From contig JAUHVR010000022.1 in assembly GCA_030424865.1 (NCBI GenBank), forward strand, positions 23,390 to 87,389: DNA of 64,000 nt, read 5' to 3'. Below, in pieces: positions 19,575-29,945 of this stretch. A program made the translations under genes and the position numbers. The stretch comes from Alphaproteobacteria bacterium (GTDB lineage Bacteria > Pseudomonadota > Alphaproteobacteria > Rhodobacterales > Rhodobacteraceae). The stretch's first letter is position 1. Each line of letters starts with the position of its first letter. The notes under the pieces were generated by a model that saw only the letters and a program-made list of their open reading frames with translations, did not search any database and was not told the origin of the DNA.

Positions 19575-19586
19575 GTTAGCGCCAAC
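19575..19586. promoter_or_regulatory. GTTAGCGCCAAC box upstream of etfBA
   Basis: A near-palindrome sharing GTTAGCGC and AAC with the boxes upstream of pckA. It differs at one position from the GTTAGCGCTAAC operator core that I recall for the carbon regulator CceR. It could serve etfBA (minus strand) or the VOC gene (plus strand). This is inference. Confidence 0.4.
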
Positions 19587-19664
19587 CTACGTCGCGTTGT
19601 TTCATATTATGAGTTTCATCGGAAACTTTCTGTCGGGTGATTCCCGACATATCGGGAGGGTGGA

Positions 19665-20030
19665 ATGGAAAAAGTTCTTGGACTTGGCGGCGTCTTTCTG
19701 CGGTCGCCCAACCCTGAAGCGCTGGCGAAATGGTACCTGGATCACCTGGGGATCAACCTGGTGCCCAGCGATTATGAAACCCCCGTCTGGCAGCAGGAGG
19801 CCGGTCCCACGGTCTTTTCGCCTTTCGCCCAGGACACAGGGTATTTCGGACATCCGGGACAGATGGCGATGCTGAACTTCCGCGTTCGGGATCTGGCCGC
19901 CATGGCAGCGCAGCTGCGCGCGGCGGGCGTCGAGGTGACCGAGGACCCCGACAGTCCTTACCCCAATGGCAGTTTCGCCTGGATCACCGACCCAGACGGC
20001 AACAAGGTCGAGTTGTGGCAACCGGCCTGA
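19665..20030 (+). CDS. VOC (glyoxalase/bleomycin resistance) family protein
   Basis: The 121-residue protein has the paired beta-alpha-beta-beta-beta layout of the VOC superfamily: LGLGGVFLRSPNPEALAKWY at the start of module 1 and the characteristic end FAWITDPDGNKVELWQP of module 2, whose Glu is a usual metal ligand. The specific reaction is unknown. GGGAGGGTGGA precedes the ATG at 19665. It converges on the M48 protease gene; the two stops are three bases apart. Confidence 0.88.
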   Translation: MEKVLGLGGVFLRSPNPEALAKWYLDHLGINLVPSDYETPVWQQEAGPTVFSPFAQDTGYFGHPGQMAMLNFRVRDLAAMAAQLRAAGVEVTEDPDSPYPNGSFAWITDPDGNKVELWQPA

Positions 20031-20033
20031 GGC

Positions 20034-21164
20034 CTAGCGGCAGATCGCCCGCAAGGCATTCCAAGCCGCGGGGTCCAGCAAGGTGGACACGGCCTGCACC
20101 TGTTCGGTCGCCTCGGCGGCCTGAATGCGGTCGCGCAACTGCGGGTGGCTGCTCAGATGGGCCATGATCCCCTCGGCATCACCGCCAAGCTCCTGGAAAC
20201 GGCGGAACATATCGGCCAGCGCCGAAGGTGGGATCTCGGCCAGACGCATCAATTCGTGGGCGAAGATGTCTGCGGTTTCCTCGGCGGCCTGACTGTATTG
20301 GGCATTGATAAGCCGTTCGGTCAGGAACAAAACCGCCGCGCCGCCAGCGAAATCGCCGAACAGCAGGCCCAGAACGCCAATTGATCCGGCCGACCGCAGG
20401 GCGTGGCGCGTCGGATCGCGGCTCACGACATGCCCGATTTCATGCGCCATGACGGCGGCCAGTTCCTCGGGCGTCCGGGCGGCGTTGATCAAGCCGTCAA
20501 ACAGCACCACGTAACCGCCGGGCAGCGCAAAGGCGTTGACCATGTCATGATCCAGCACCACGACGTTCAGCTCGACCGGCAGGTCGACGTGAAAGGTCAG
20601 CTTGTCGGTCATCGCGGACAAAGCCGCCAGGCCCGGCGCGCCATCGCAGACCGGAACCGGGGCCAGGCCGGTTTCGTCCAGGGCCGCCCGGATCTGCCCA
20701 AGCGTGGTTTCGCCCAAGGCGCGTTCGCCCTCGGTCGGGATGAGCAGAGCCATCTGGTCGGCCATACGTGGCACCAGCACGCCGATGATCAGCGCGACCG
20801 AGGCCAGAGCGGCCACAGCCCAGGCGATCAGGCGGCCGCGTTTGGTGACCGGGGCGCGGTGGGTGCGGTTGGGCAGGCGCGGGGTGATCTCGCGATCTGG
20901 CAGAATCAGGCGCTGGACCGGATCATAGTAGTTTCGCAGCACCATGATGTCGCGACCCGCCTGATCTGGCACCTCGCGGATGACCGGGAAGGGCCAGCTG
21001 TGGGTTTCGCCCTCGCCGTCGACCCAAGTCAGCGCGCCGATGTCTTCGTCGACCGTGACTGTCACCTCTTGGGGCGACGCGTGCGTTCCGGACAGGAATT
21101 GCCCGGTTGCCTGAAACCTGGGGGCGTTGTTGCCGACGCGGATTTGCAAGGGCGCCCGGCTCAT
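20034..21164 (-). CDS. Membrane-anchored M48-family metalloprotease
   Basis: With the ATG at 21164 the protein is 376 residues. Residues 1 to about 100 form a soluble N-terminal domain, followed by one transmembrane helix (about 106-127, LIAWAVAALASVALIIGVLV). The catalytic domain has VMAHEIGHVVSRDPTRHALR (HExxH zinc site, near residue 240) and the third ligand region EETADIFAHELM near residue 300. Family members degrade or quality-control envelope proteins (compare HtpX, BepA). The start overlaps the stop of the upstream YjgN-like gene (ATGA), so the pair is an operon and probably a functional unit. Confidence 0.88.
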   Translation of the reverse strand: MSRAPLQIRVGNNAPRFQATGQFLSGTHASPQEVTVTVDEDIGALTWVDGEGETHSWPFPVIREVPDQAGRDIMVLRNYYDPVQRLILPDREITPRLPNRTHRAPVTKRGRLIAWAVAALASVALIIGVLVPRMADQMALLIPTEGERALGETTLGQIRAALDETGLAPVPVCDGAPGLAALSAMTDKLTFHVDLPVELNVVVLDHDMVNAFALPGGYVVLFDGLINAARTPEELAAVMAHEIGHVVSRDPTRHALRSAGSIGVLGLLFGDFAGGAAVLFLTERLINAQYSQAAEETADIFAHELMRLAEIPPSALADMFRRFQELGGDAEGIMAHLSSHPQLRDRIQAAEATEQVQAVSTLLDPAAWNALRAICR

Positions 21165-22354
21165 AGGCTGGCCCCCACGTCCAGCGCCTCGGCAAAACCT
21201 TCGGCCTGTTCCGCGCTGTCGCGGGGGCGTTGCCGGATGCTCGTCAGGTGGTGAGGCCCGGCGATGGTCAGTCGCGCAGCGTAGTGGCGCATCACGGGCA
21301 GCGTGACAAAAACGTGTGTCAGGGCGCTCCAGAGCAGGAAAATGGTGAAATACAGAAGGACCGAGGCCAGCACCAAGGTCCAGCGCGGCAGGGCCGAGAG
21401 GAAGGCGAGGTTGGGGTCCGTGGCAAACTGGTCCGGGAATTGGACCAGCACAAAAAGCCCGCCCAGGATACCGCCCGGGATCAGGATGGCCAGTCCCGTC
21501 AGCAGGTAGCCGAAGGCGGTGATCCAAAAGACCCTGAGGGCCGAGGGATCAACAGCAAGCTGCACGCCGGCCAGCCGCTTTTCGTTTGTCAGCAGGCGCA
21601 GGCTTTCGACGCGGTAGTGCACGAGGCCATAGACAAACAGAATGCTGCCAAGCGCCCCCAACAGGGCCGTCGGCAGAGGATCCTGGGTCGTCAGGAATAC
21701 CGTGATCGTGGCCAGCAGCAGGATGGCGGCCACAAAGAGGGGGCGCATCGCCCGATAGAGCATGGTCCACCTGCCGCCCTGTTCAAAACGCTCGGTCCCG
21801 AAAAAGGTGCGGTCTGTGCGGTACTTCTCGAGCCAGAAGGTCATGCGCGGCATGAGCAGGCCCAGGCTCAGGATAGTGACCAGCCAGTGCACAAGCGCGC
21901 GCCCGGCATACCCCCAGGCCCCCGGTTCCAGGCCAAATCGCAGGCCGCGCCAGCGGGTACGGGCCAGGATGTAGCGACGGGCGCGGTATTGCGCGTAGAA
22001 CCACAGCGGGATGACGCCGACAAAGCTGACCAGATAGGCCGCGACATTGCCGTGAAACAGTGTGAAGCTTGCGAACATCAGCAACAGGTTCACGATGCCG
22101 ATGTAGAAGGCCAGAAACACAACGGCGATCAGGAAGCCCAGCAGTTTCTCAAACGGGTCCCCGACGTATTCCAGCGGATGACCCCCGGGCCGAATGGCGG
22201 ACCAGTACCAGCGACGGATCCGTGTCTTCATCCAGAATCGATAAAGGCCCAGTGTCAGAACCGTCAGAAGACCCGTCTTGAGTGTCAGCCAGAACAGTGG
22301 CCAACGGCGACCGACAAATTCGGTCGAAAGCGGATCAGGTGAAGCGGTTGTCAC
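21161..22354 (-). CDS. YjgN-like DUF898 multi-pass membrane protein
   Basis: The 397-residue protein has a repeated membrane module typical of DUF898: [19 protein letters not shown] near residue 40 and [16 protein letters not shown] near 175, each an aromatic/basic motif after a helix, with about eight hydrophobic segments in total. I chose the GTG at 22354 because GAGG lies eight bases upstream; it overlaps the parC stop (22335) by 20 bases. Function unknown, although this family is often next to M48 proteases, as here. Confidence 0.8.
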   Translation of the reverse strand: MTTASPDPLSTEFVGRRWPLFWLTLKTGLLTVLTLGLYRFWMKTRIRRWYWSAIRPGGHPLEYVGDPFEKLLGFLIAVVFLAFYIGIVNLLLMFASFTLFHGNVAAYLVSFVGVIPLWFYAQYRARRYILARTRWRGLRFGLEPGAWGYAGRALVHWLVTILSLGLLMPRMTFWLEKYRTDRTFFGTERFEQGGRWTMLYRAMRPLFVAAILLLATITVFLTTQDPLPTALLGALGSILFVYGLVHYRVESLRLLTNEKRLAGVQLAVDPSALRVFWITAFGYLLTGLAILIPGGILGGLFVLVQFPDQFATDPNLAFLSALPRWTLVLASVLLYFTIFLLWSALTHVFVTLPVMRHYAARLTIAGPHHLTSIRQRPRDSAEQAEGFAEALDVGASL

Positions 22355-24647
22355 GTGGGAAGCCTCGGGGGGCCATGCGTCCGGTACCAGCACGTTTTCC
22401 GCGCCATTCGGTAAGGTCTGTCTCGGTCCGGGTGCGCCCGGCGGGATCGAGCCACGAGAGCCCGGAGGCGAGGTCAAAGGTGGTTGCATCCGACAGGCCT
22501 CCGTCCTTGTACTTTTGCAACCGCACGCCCTTGCCGCGGGTCATCTCGGGCAATTCGTCCAGCGCAAAGACCAGCACCTTGCGGTTCTCGCCCACAACGG
22601 CGACCGCGTCGCCCGCCACCGGTTTGCAGACCAGGGCCGTCACATCGCCGCGCACGTTGAGAACCTGCTTGCCGGTGCGGGTCTGGGCCAGGATGTCATT
22701 TTCCGGCACCACAAAGCCATCCCCGGCAGAAGAGGCCACCAGCAGTTTGCGGTCGGGCTTGTGGATGAACAGATCGACGATTTGCGCTTCGTTCGGCAGG
22801 TCGACCATCAGGCGCAGCGGTTCGCCCATGCCGCGCCCGCCGGGCAGGTTGGCGGCCGAGACGGTATAGAACCGCCCGTTTGAGGCAAAGACCAGCAGCT
22901 TGTCGGTGGTTTCGGCGTGGAAGATGAACCGCGGGCCGTCGCCGTCCTTGAACTTCAACTCGCGCTTGAGGTCGATGTGCCCGGTCATGGCGCGGACCCA
23001 GCCCATCTGGCTGCAGACCACGGTGATCGGTTCGCGTTCGATCATCGCCTCGATCGGGACGTCTTCGGCCTCTCCGGCCTCGGCAAAGCTGGACCGGCGC
23101 GCGCCGCCAGGGAAATCCTTGCCAAAGGCTTTCTTCACGTCGCGCAGCTGGTCGGCGATGGCCTGCCACTGCAGGTCGCCGCTTTCCAGCAGATCCTCGA
23201 GGCCCGCGCGTTCCTCCATCAGCTTGTCGCGTTCCGCGACCAGCTCCATCTCTTCGAGACGGCGCAAGGACCGCAGGCGCATGTTGAGAATGGCCTCGGC
23301 CTGAACCTCGGTCAGGCCCAGTTCCTCGCCGCTGGCGGGGGCGGGCGAGACATAGTCGGCCTCGGATGTCGCGCGCACAAAGTCCTGCCCCCAATCCTCG
23401 CGCATCAGCGCAGCCTTGGGGTCGTCGTCATAGCGGATGATGTCGATCACGCGGTCGAGGTTCAGGAAGGCGACGATCAGGCCCTCAAGCACCTCCAGCC
23501 GGTGGTCGATCTTTTCCATCCGGTGCTTGCTGCGCCGGATCAGCACCTCGCGCCGGAAATCGAGGAAGGCGCGCAGCACCTCTTTCAGCGAACAGACCTT
23601 GGGGGTCACCCCGTCGATCAGCACGTTCATGTTCAGGCTGAAGCGCGTCTCAAGGTCGGAGTTGCGGAACAGCATCCCCATCAGCACGTCGGGGTCGACG
23701 TTCTTGGACTTGGGTTCCAGAACCATGCGGATGTCTTCGGCGCTTTCATCGCGCACATCCGCCAGGATCGGGATTTTCTTGGATTGGATCAGCTCGGCGA
23801 TGCGCTCGATCAGCTTGGATTTCTGCACCTGATAGGGGATCTCGGTCACGACGATCTGCCACTGGCCGCGGGTCAGTTCCTCGACCTCCCAGCGGCAGCG
23901 AAGGCGGATCGCGCCGCGGCCGGTGCGATAGGCCTCGGCGATGTTTTCGCGCGGTTCGACAATGACGCCGCCTGTCGGGAAATCGGGACCGGGGACGTAA
24001 TTCAGCAGGGTGTCATCGCGGGCATCGGGGGTCTTGATCAGATGCTGGCAGGCGTCGATCAGTTCGCCCACATTGTGCGGCGGGATATTGGTCGCCATAC
24101 CCACCGCGATGCCGCTGGCCCCATTGGCCAGAAGGTTCGGAAAGGTGGCCGGCAGGACGGAAGGCTCTTCGAGCCGGCCATCGTAGTTGTCGCGGAAATC
24201 GACGGCGTTTTCGTCCAGCCCCACCAACAGCGCTTCGGCCACGACGGTCAGGCGGGCCTCGGTGTAGCGGCTGGCGGCGGGGTTGTCGCCGTCAATGTTG
24301 CCAAAGTTGCCCTGGCCATCGACCAGCGGGTAGCGGACGTTGAATTCCTGCGCCAGGCGCGCCATCGCGTCATAGATCGCGGCATCGCCGTGGGGGTGGA
24401 AATCCCCCATCGTGTCGCCACTGATCTTGGCCGATTTCAGGAACTTCCCACCGGCCGACAGACGCAGGCGGCTCATGGCATAAAGGATCCGGCGATGCAC
24501 CGGCTTCAACCCGTCGCGCGCATCGGGCAGCGCGCGGTGCATGATCGTCGACAGCGCATAGGTCAGATAGCGCTCGCCAATCGCGCGGCGCAGAGGCTCT
24601 GCCACGTCGCGGGCGTTCATGTTGGGGTCGTCGGTGATATCGTTCAT
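22335..24647 (-). CDS. parC: DNA topoisomerase IV subunit A
   Basis: The 770-residue protein carries the type IIA breakage domain: [39 protein letters not shown] and the catalytic Tyr in [10 protein letters not shown]. ParC with ParE decatenates replicated chromosomes. The shorter, divergent C-terminal region (about 250 residues of beta-pinwheel) and overall length favour ParC over GyrA (about 900). The residue equivalent to E. coli ParC Ser80/GyrA Ser83 is Ala (in HGDAAIYD). The ATG at 24647 lacks a clear ribosome-binding site; an ATG nine codons later is possible. The gene overlaps the downstream YjgN-like gene. Confidence 0.93.
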   Translation of the reverse strand: MNDITDDPNMNARDVAEPLRRAIGERYLTYALSTIMHRALPDARDGLKPVHRRILYAMSRLRLSAGGKFLKSAKISGDTMGDFHPHGDAAIYDAMARLAQEFNVRYPLVDGQGNFGNIDGDNPAASRYTEARLTVVAEALLVGLDENAVDFRDNYDGRLEEPSVLPATFPNLLANGASGIAVGMATNIPPHNVGELIDACQHLIKTPDARDDTLLNYVPGPDFPTGGVIVEPRENIAEAYRTGRGAIRLRCRWEVEELTRGQWQIVVTEIPYQVQKSKLIERIAELIQSKKIPILADVRDESAEDIRMVLEPKSKNVDPDVLMGMLFRNSDLETRFSLNMNVLIDGVTPKVCSLKEVLRAFLDFRREVLIRRSKHRMEKIDHRLEVLEGLIVAFLNLDRVIDIIRYDDDPKAALMREDWGQDFVRATSEADYVSPAPASGEELGLTEVQAEAILNMRLRSLRRLEEMELVAERDKLMEERAGLEDLLESGDLQWQAIADQLRDVKKAFGKDFPGGARRSSFAEAGEAEDVPIEAMIEREPITVVCSQMGWVRAMTGHIDLKRELKFKDGDGPRFIFHAETTDKLLVFASNGRFYTVSAANLPGGRGMGEPLRLMVDLPNEAQIVDLFIHKPDRKLLVASSAGDGFVVPENDILAQTRTGKQVLNVRGDVTALVCKPVAGDAVAVVGENRKVLVFALDELPEMTRGKGVRLQKYKDGGLSDATTFDLASGLSWLDPAGRTRTETDLTEWRGKRAGTGRMAPRGFPRDNRFT

Positions 24648-24781
24648 AGATGATGTGATATCGCTCGCACTCGAGGGCGTAAAGCAACCAGCGCTGATAT
24701 TTTTGGTCAGGTCCGCCAAGCGGCCCGTTTTCAACGCAGGTCAACCCTGATACCCCGGCGAGAACTGGCCCGGGGGACGTC

Positions 24782-25615
24782 ATGGCACAGCAGAAGTCCA
24801 TTCTGATCACAGGGTGTTCGTCGGGCATCGGCCTGGATGCCGCCCGCGGACTGAGAGATCATGGCTGGCGTGTCTTTGCCTCGTGCCGCGCCGCCGAGGA
24901 TTGCGCGCGCCTGCGTGCCGAAGGGTTCGAATCACCCAAACTGGACTACGCCGAGGCTGGCTCGATCTCGCAGGCATTGGATGAGGTGTTGGCCGCCACG
25001 GGCGGCACACTGGACGCGCTTTTCAACAACGGGGCCTATGCCACGCCCGGGGCGGTCGAGGACCTGCCGACCGACGCACTGCGCGCGAACTTCGAGGCCA
25101 ATGTCTTTGGCTGGCACGACCTGACGCGTCAGGTCATTCCGGTGATGCGGGCGCAGGGCCACGGCCGCATCCTCAACTGTTCGTCCGTGCTGGGGATCGT
25201 CGTTGCCCCGTGGCGCGGGGCGTACAACGCAACGAAACACGCGCTTGAGGGGCTGACCGACACCCTGAGGATCGAGATGCGCGATACGCCGATCCATGTG
25301 ATCACCCTTCAACCGGGGCCGATCGGCACCCGGATCCGCCAGAATGCCATCCCACATTTCGAACGTTGGATCGACTGGCGGAACTCACCCCGCGCCGAGG
25401 CTTATGAAAAACGCCTGATGAAGCGCCTTTACGAAGATCGGGGCCCCGATCCCTTTGAGTTGCCGGCATCGGCCGTGACCGCCAAGGTGATCCGAGCGCT
25501 CGAAACGCCAAATCCGCGCCCGCACTACAAGGTGACGACGCCGACATACCTGATGGAGACCCTGCGCCGGACCCTGCCGCGTCGCACGCTGGACTGGATC
25601 CTTGCCAAGGGTTAA
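24782..25615 (+). CDS. Short-chain dehydrogenase/reductase
   Basis: A 277-residue classical SDR. The cofactor motif ITGCSSGIGLDAARGLRDHG begins at residue 9, NGAYATPGAVED corresponds to the NNAG strand, and the catalytic Ser and Tyr-x-x-x-Lys are in LNCSSVLGIV and YNATKHALEGL. A C-terminal extension after residue 210 (EAYEKRLMKRLYED) suggests a member acting on lipid or retinol-like substrates, but the substrate is unknown. It is divergent from parC, and GGGGGA lies upstream of the ATG. Confidence 0.9.
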   Translation: MAQQKSILITGCSSGIGLDAARGLRDHGWRVFASCRAAEDCARLRAEGFESPKLDYAEAGSISQALDEVLAATGGTLDALFNNGAYATPGAVEDLPTDALRANFEANVFGWHDLTRQVIPVMRAQGHGRILNCSSVLGIVVAPWRGAYNATKHALEGLTDTLRIEMRDTPIHVITLQPGPIGTRIRQNAIPHFERWIDWRNSPRAEAYEKRLMKRLYEDRGPDPFELPASAVTAKVIRALETPNPRPHYKVTTPTYLMETLRRTLPRRTLDWILAKG

Positions 25616-25678
25616 ACGCCGCATTCGCTTTTTCCGCGCGGCCCGCTATGTCAGTGCGGGCAAGTGAAAGGACATGTC

Positions 25679-25882
25679 ATGTTCAACGATCCCCTGTTCT
25701 ATGTCTCCGCCGTCGCGGTTCTGATCGTCGCGGCCATCCTGATGGTTGGCATCGGCGGTTTCGCAAAGGGCGGCGAGTTCAACCGCAAACACGCGAATCG
25801 CATCATGCGGTATCGCATCGTCGCGCAGCTTCTGGCGGTTGTGATCATCCTGTTGTTTGTCTGGTTGCGGGGCGAGGGCTGA
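25679..25882 (+). CDS. Twin-transmembrane HIG1-like small protein
   Basis: A 67-residue protein with two hydrophobic helices (residues about 6-27 and 47-64) separated by a positively charged loop KGGEFNRKHANRIMRYRI. That loop-helix pattern matches the HIG1-domain small proteins of alphaproteobacteria, thought to associate with respiratory complexes. AAAGGA sits six bases before the ATG at 25679. It lies three bases upstream of the cobalamin adenosyltransferase gene and probably shares its transcript. Confidence 0.8.
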   Translation: MFNDPLFYVSAVAVLIVAAILMVGIGGFAKGGEFNRKHANRIMRYRIVAQLLAVVIILLFVWLRGEG

Positions 25883-25884
25883 AC

Positions 25885-26457
25885 ATGGTTGTCCTGAACA
25901 AGATCTACACCCGAACCGGCGATGGCGGCGACACCGCACTTGGCGACGGCTCGCGCGTGGCCAAGCACGCGCTGCGGGTGACCTCGTATGGCACCACGGA
26001 CGAGCTGAACGCCACGGTCGGCATGGCCCGTCTGCATGCCTCGGGCGAGCTGGATCAGCGGTTGAGCCTGATCCAGAACGACCTTTTCGATCTGGGTGCC
26101 GACCTGTGCCGCCCCGAGATGGAAAAGGACGCCGAGGCCGAATATCCGCCGTTGCGCATGGTCGAGGCGCAGGTTGCGCGGCTTGAGACCGAAATCGATG
26201 CGATGAACGCCGACCTCAGCCCGTTGCGCAGTTTTGTCCTGCCCGGCGGCTCGGCCCTGTCCGCGCATCTGCACCTGTGCCGCACCGTGGCGCGGCGCGC
26301 CGAACGGCTGTCGACCGAGCTGGCCACCCAGGACAGCGTCAACCCGGTGGCTGTCAAATACCTCAACCGCCTGTCGGACTGGTTCTTTGTCGCCTCACGG
26401 GTCGCCAACAACAATGGTCAGGACGACGTCCTGTGGGTGCCGGGCGCAAACCGCTAA
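25885..26457 (+). CDS. PduO-type cob(I)alamin adenosyltransferase
   Basis: The 190-residue enzyme has the PduO-type signature KIYTRTGDGGDTALGDG near the N-terminus (ATP binding), the block YGTTDELNATVGMARL near residue 35, and the end motif YLNRLSDWFFVASRVANNN. It makes adenosylcobalamin for B12-dependent mutases; in an organism with the ethylmalonyl-CoA pathway these would be ethylmalonyl-CoA and methylmalonyl-CoA mutases, consistent with mcd in this window. The ATG at 25885 directly follows the HIG1-like gene. Confidence 0.93.
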   Translation: MVVLNKIYTRTGDGGDTALGDGSRVAKHALRVTSYGTTDELNATVGMARLHASGELDQRLSLIQNDLFDLGADLCRPEMEKDAEAEYPPLRMVEAQVARLETEIDAMNADLSPLRSFVLPGGSALSAHLHLCRTVARRAERLSTELATQDSVNPVAVKYLNRLSDWFFVASRVANNNGQDDVLWVPGANR

Positions 26458-26564
26458 GCGCCCGACCTTGCGGCGACTTTCCGCGGTGCTTCGATGACTG
26501 CGTTGCCTCGCGGCGCGGTGCGCGATATGGCTATGGTCAGCTTTTTCGGCAGAGCGGGGGAACC

Positions 26565-27167
26565 ATGGTCCGGATTTTTGTGCTTTTGACGCTTGTACTT
26601 GGTCTGGCCGCCTGCGCCGACGGCGCCAGAAACCTTGAACAGGCGCCTGATCCGCTGGGTGACATGAAGCTTGGGTTTGCGGTTGTTGTTGCGCCTGCCC
26701 CGGTCAAGGGACCCGTGTCGCGTGATGCTACCTCGGAAGAGTGGATCGAGGTCATGCAGCGGGAAATGGATCGCCGTTTCAAGCGCTATGAAGGCGAGAA
26801 GTTCTACAACATCGGTGTCTCGGTCGATGGATACGTCCTGGCGCAGCCGGGCATCCCGCTTGTGCTTTCCCCGAAATCGGTGCTGATCATCAAGGCGACG
26901 GTCTGGGACGACGCCACCGGAACCAAGCTCAATGAAGAAGCCGAACAGATCACGGTTCTCGAGGCGGTTTCCGCCGAGACGGCGATCGGGTCCGGCCTGA
27001 CGCAGAGCAAGCGCAAGCAGATGAAGAATCTCTCGGTGAACGCCGCCTATCAGGTCGAACTGTGGATGCGGAAGATGCAAAAGGAAAAGGGCTGGTTCGG
27101 AGGTGTGAACGCGGCCCCGGCCGAGGCCGCCGCACCTGTCGAAGAGGCCGCCGCGGCCGCGGGCTAG
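26565..27167 (+). CDS. Conserved lipoprotein of unknown function
   Basis: The 200-residue product begins with a lipoprotein signal (MVRIFVLLTLVLGLAAC, lipobox LAAC with Cys17). The mature part has EEWIEVMQREMDRRFKRYEG and YNIGVSVDGYVLAQPGIPLV, suggesting an alpha/beta domain. It ends in a low-complexity A/E/P tail (about 25 residues). GGGGG lies upstream of the ATG. It is the last gene before tuf. No function can be assigned. Confidence 0.78.
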   Translation: MVRIFVLLTLVLGLAACADGARNLEQAPDPLGDMKLGFAVVVAPAPVKGPVSRDATSEEWIEVMQREMDRRFKRYEGEKFYNIGVSVDGYVLAQPGIPLVLSPKSVLIIKATVWDDATGTKLNEEAEQITVLEAVSAETAIGSGLTQSKRKQMKNLSVNAAYQVELWMRKMQKEKGWFGGVNAAPAEAAAPVEEAAAAAG

Positions 27168-27219
27168 GCCCTGCGGCGGCGCGCCGCCCGGCTGACAGGC
27201 CTGATGCCGCAACTGATGC

Positions 27220-27248
27220 TTGATTTTCCCTGTCCATGCTCATAAATG
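27220..27248 (+). promoter_or_regulatory. Candidate promoter of tuf (copy 1)
   Basis: TTGATT at 27220-27225 and TAAATG at 27243-27248 are separated by 17 bases, close to the sigma-70 consensus. They lie 60 bases before the tuf start. Confidence 0.5.
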
Positions 27249-27307
27249 GCCCGCGATGAAACCCGGGCCAATGACGGCCCCCCAACTTCGGTGAGGCGTC
27301 TGAAAAG

Positions 27308-28483
<1,176 letters not shown>

Positions 28484-28536
28484 CGAGGGTGTAAGGGCCC
28501 GCAAGGGCCCGGCGCAACGCATGATGTCTGACGTGC

Positions 28537-28558
28537 GGTGGGGTAAACCCCACCCTAC
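28537..28558. repeat. Palindromic intergenic repeat, copy 2
   Basis: GGTGGGGTAAACCCCACC followed by CTAC, a variant of the GGCGGGGT(N)AACCCCGCC-CTAC palindrome. It lies between the tuf stop and its terminator. Confidence 0.75.
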
Positions 28559-28572
28559 GACAGACCGGACAT

Positions 28573-28600
28573 AAGGCCGCCGATTGGGCGGCCTTTTTTT
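28573..28600 (+). terminator. Rho-independent terminator of tuf copy 1
   Basis: The stem AAGGCCGCC / GGCGGCCTT with a 5-base loop is followed by a run of T (28594-28600). Confidence 0.9.
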
Positions 28601-28740
28601 GTTGCGCTTGTGGCTGGGGGACGTCGGCGGCACCGTGTCAGCTTTTGCGTGATCCGGTCCGCATCCCGCAGGTCCGTTTACCAGGTCCCCGAGGTGCCTT
28701 GGGGAGTCCAGAACCGTCGCCTGGGACCCGTACGGGCCCA

Positions 28741-28768
28741 AAAAGAAAGGCGGCCTTTCGGCCGCCTG
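28741..28768 (-). terminator. Terminator of the tandem small-protein genes
   Basis: On the minus strand GGCGGCC-GAAA-GGCCGCC is followed by TTTCTTTTT. It lies about 60 bases beyond the stop of the 28826-29065 gene. Confidence 0.8.
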
Positions 28769-28825
28769 TTCCGTCAGTCCGCGCATTCCCAGTCCAGGAT
28801 ACGCGCGGGCCTTAGACGGCTTGCA

Positions 28826-29065
28826 TTACTGCACGTGACGCAGGATCGAACGGACCTGGTTCGCGATGTGCAGGTCGTCATCTTCACCAGCGTCATGGAT
28901 CACGTTCAGCGCGTGGATGAGCGCGGTGTCCGACACGACCGACAGGTCAACGTCGGGTGCAAGGCGTTTGAGCTGGTCTTCGGCCGAGACCGCTGCGGTG
29001 GCTGCGAACGCTGCGCCGCCCAGGGCGATCATGGCTGCGGTCGATGCGACAAGAACACGTTTCAT
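28826..29065 (-). CDS. Small secreted protein, paralogue A of a tandem pair
   Basis: A 79-residue protein with a signal peptide (MKRVLVASTAAMIALGGAAFA, cleavage after AFA). The mature part, about 58 residues, is acidic, contains LAPDVDLSVVSDTALIHALN and ends ANQVRSILRHVQ, with no cysteines. AAAAGGA precedes the ATG. It is nearly identical to the gene just upstream (29111-29350): I see one residue difference, His here versus Asn there in NVI(H/N)DAG. The general shape (short secreted protein with DxS..SD..I/L..ALN) recalls small secreted Rhodobacterales proteins of unknown function. Confidence 0.75.
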   Translation of the reverse strand: MKRVLVASTAAMIALGGAAFAATAAVSAEDQLKRLAPDVDLSVVSDTALIHALNVIHDAGEDDDLHIANQVRSILRHVQ

Positions 29066-29110
29066 GGGGATTTTCCTTTTAAGTCAGAGTTGGTCTTGGG
29101 GAGGAGGGAG

Positions 29111-29350
29111 TTATTGCACGTGACGCAGGATCGAACGCACCTGGTTCGCGATGTGCAGATCGTCGTCTTCGCCGGCGTCATTGATCACGTTCAGCGCGTG
29201 GATCAGGGCGGTGTCCGACACAACCGACAGGTCAACGTCGGGTGCAAGGCGTTTGAGCTGATCTTCGGCCGAGACCGCTGCGGTGGCTGCGAAAGCTGCG
29301 CCGCCCAGGGCGATCATGGCTGCGGTCGATGCGACAAGAACACGTTTCAT
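29111..29350 (-). CDS. Small secreted protein, paralogue B of a tandem pair
   Basis: A 79-residue protein with the same signal peptide as paralogue A and a single residue difference (NVINDAG). The two coding regions are offset by exactly 285 bases in the same orientation, with 45 bases between them. Its own GAAGGA precedes the ATG at 29350. The spacers upstream of the two genes do not look alike apart from the ribosome-binding site, so the duplicated unit is essentially the reading frame plus a few bases. Both copies are intact, which argues against simple decay. Confidence 0.75.
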   Translation of the reverse strand: MKRVLVASTAAMIALGGAAFAATAAVSAEDQLKRLAPDVDLSVVSDTALIHALNVINDAGEDDDLHIANQVRSILRHVQ

Positions 29351-29869
29351 GTTTGGTTTCCTTCGAGTGGTGCCCGTTTGGGTCGATTGGGAGGGCCCCA
29401 TCCGGGCGTTGGGATTTTCGTTTCTGCGCCAGCCTGTCGTGCTGACACCAGACCAATTGGGGATGCCCGAGCGGGAAGCAAAATCACGAAATGCGCGCGA
29501 ATTGATCACGGGGTTTTGCGCTTGAAATCACGTGGCGCGGACAGGGATTTGAGCGAATTTGCACAGCATTGGTGCGGGTCAAGCATTGAAGGAAAACCGC
29601 GAAACAGAGCGGCGGACGAAACCCGCCGATGGCGCGTTTTGTCAGTCGGTTTTTGGTGAAGAAAAAAGTTTTCGACTTCGCAATTTCGTGAAGGATTTGG
29701 CGGATCGCAAGCCAGATGGTGCGCCGACGCGGGGGCCTGGGGCAGGGCAAATCGGCCGACTTTGGGGCTTGCGCAAACCGACCGTTAGGATATCTGCAAA
29801 AAGCCCCGAATTCTTGTCCGTGGCCTCTTGATTTCGCCCCCTTGTTGAAATACCCAACGGGTCGGCCTT
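29351..29869. other. Intergenic region before tRNA-Trp
   Basis: Five hundred bases between the small-protein pair and the tRNA hold no open frame I can support. It must contain the promoter for the pair (minus strand) and for the tRNA (plus strand), but I see no clear consensus. Confidence 0.5.
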
Positions 29870-29945
29870 AGGGGTATAGCTCAGCTGGTAGAGCGACGGT
29901 CTCCAAAACCGTAGGTCGCGGGTTCGAACCCTGCTGCCCCTGCCA
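29870..29945 (+). tRNA. tRNA-Trp (anticodon CCA)
   Basis: The cloverleaf is complete: acceptor stem AGGGGTA / TGCCCCT, D arm with AGCTCAGCTGGTAGAGC, anticodon stem ACGGT / ACCGT with loop CTCCAAA (anticodon CCA at 29903-29905), and T arm with GGTTCGAACC. The discriminator G and the 3' CCA are encoded. tRNA-Trp directly upstream of secE-nusG is a conserved arrangement. Confidence 0.97.
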
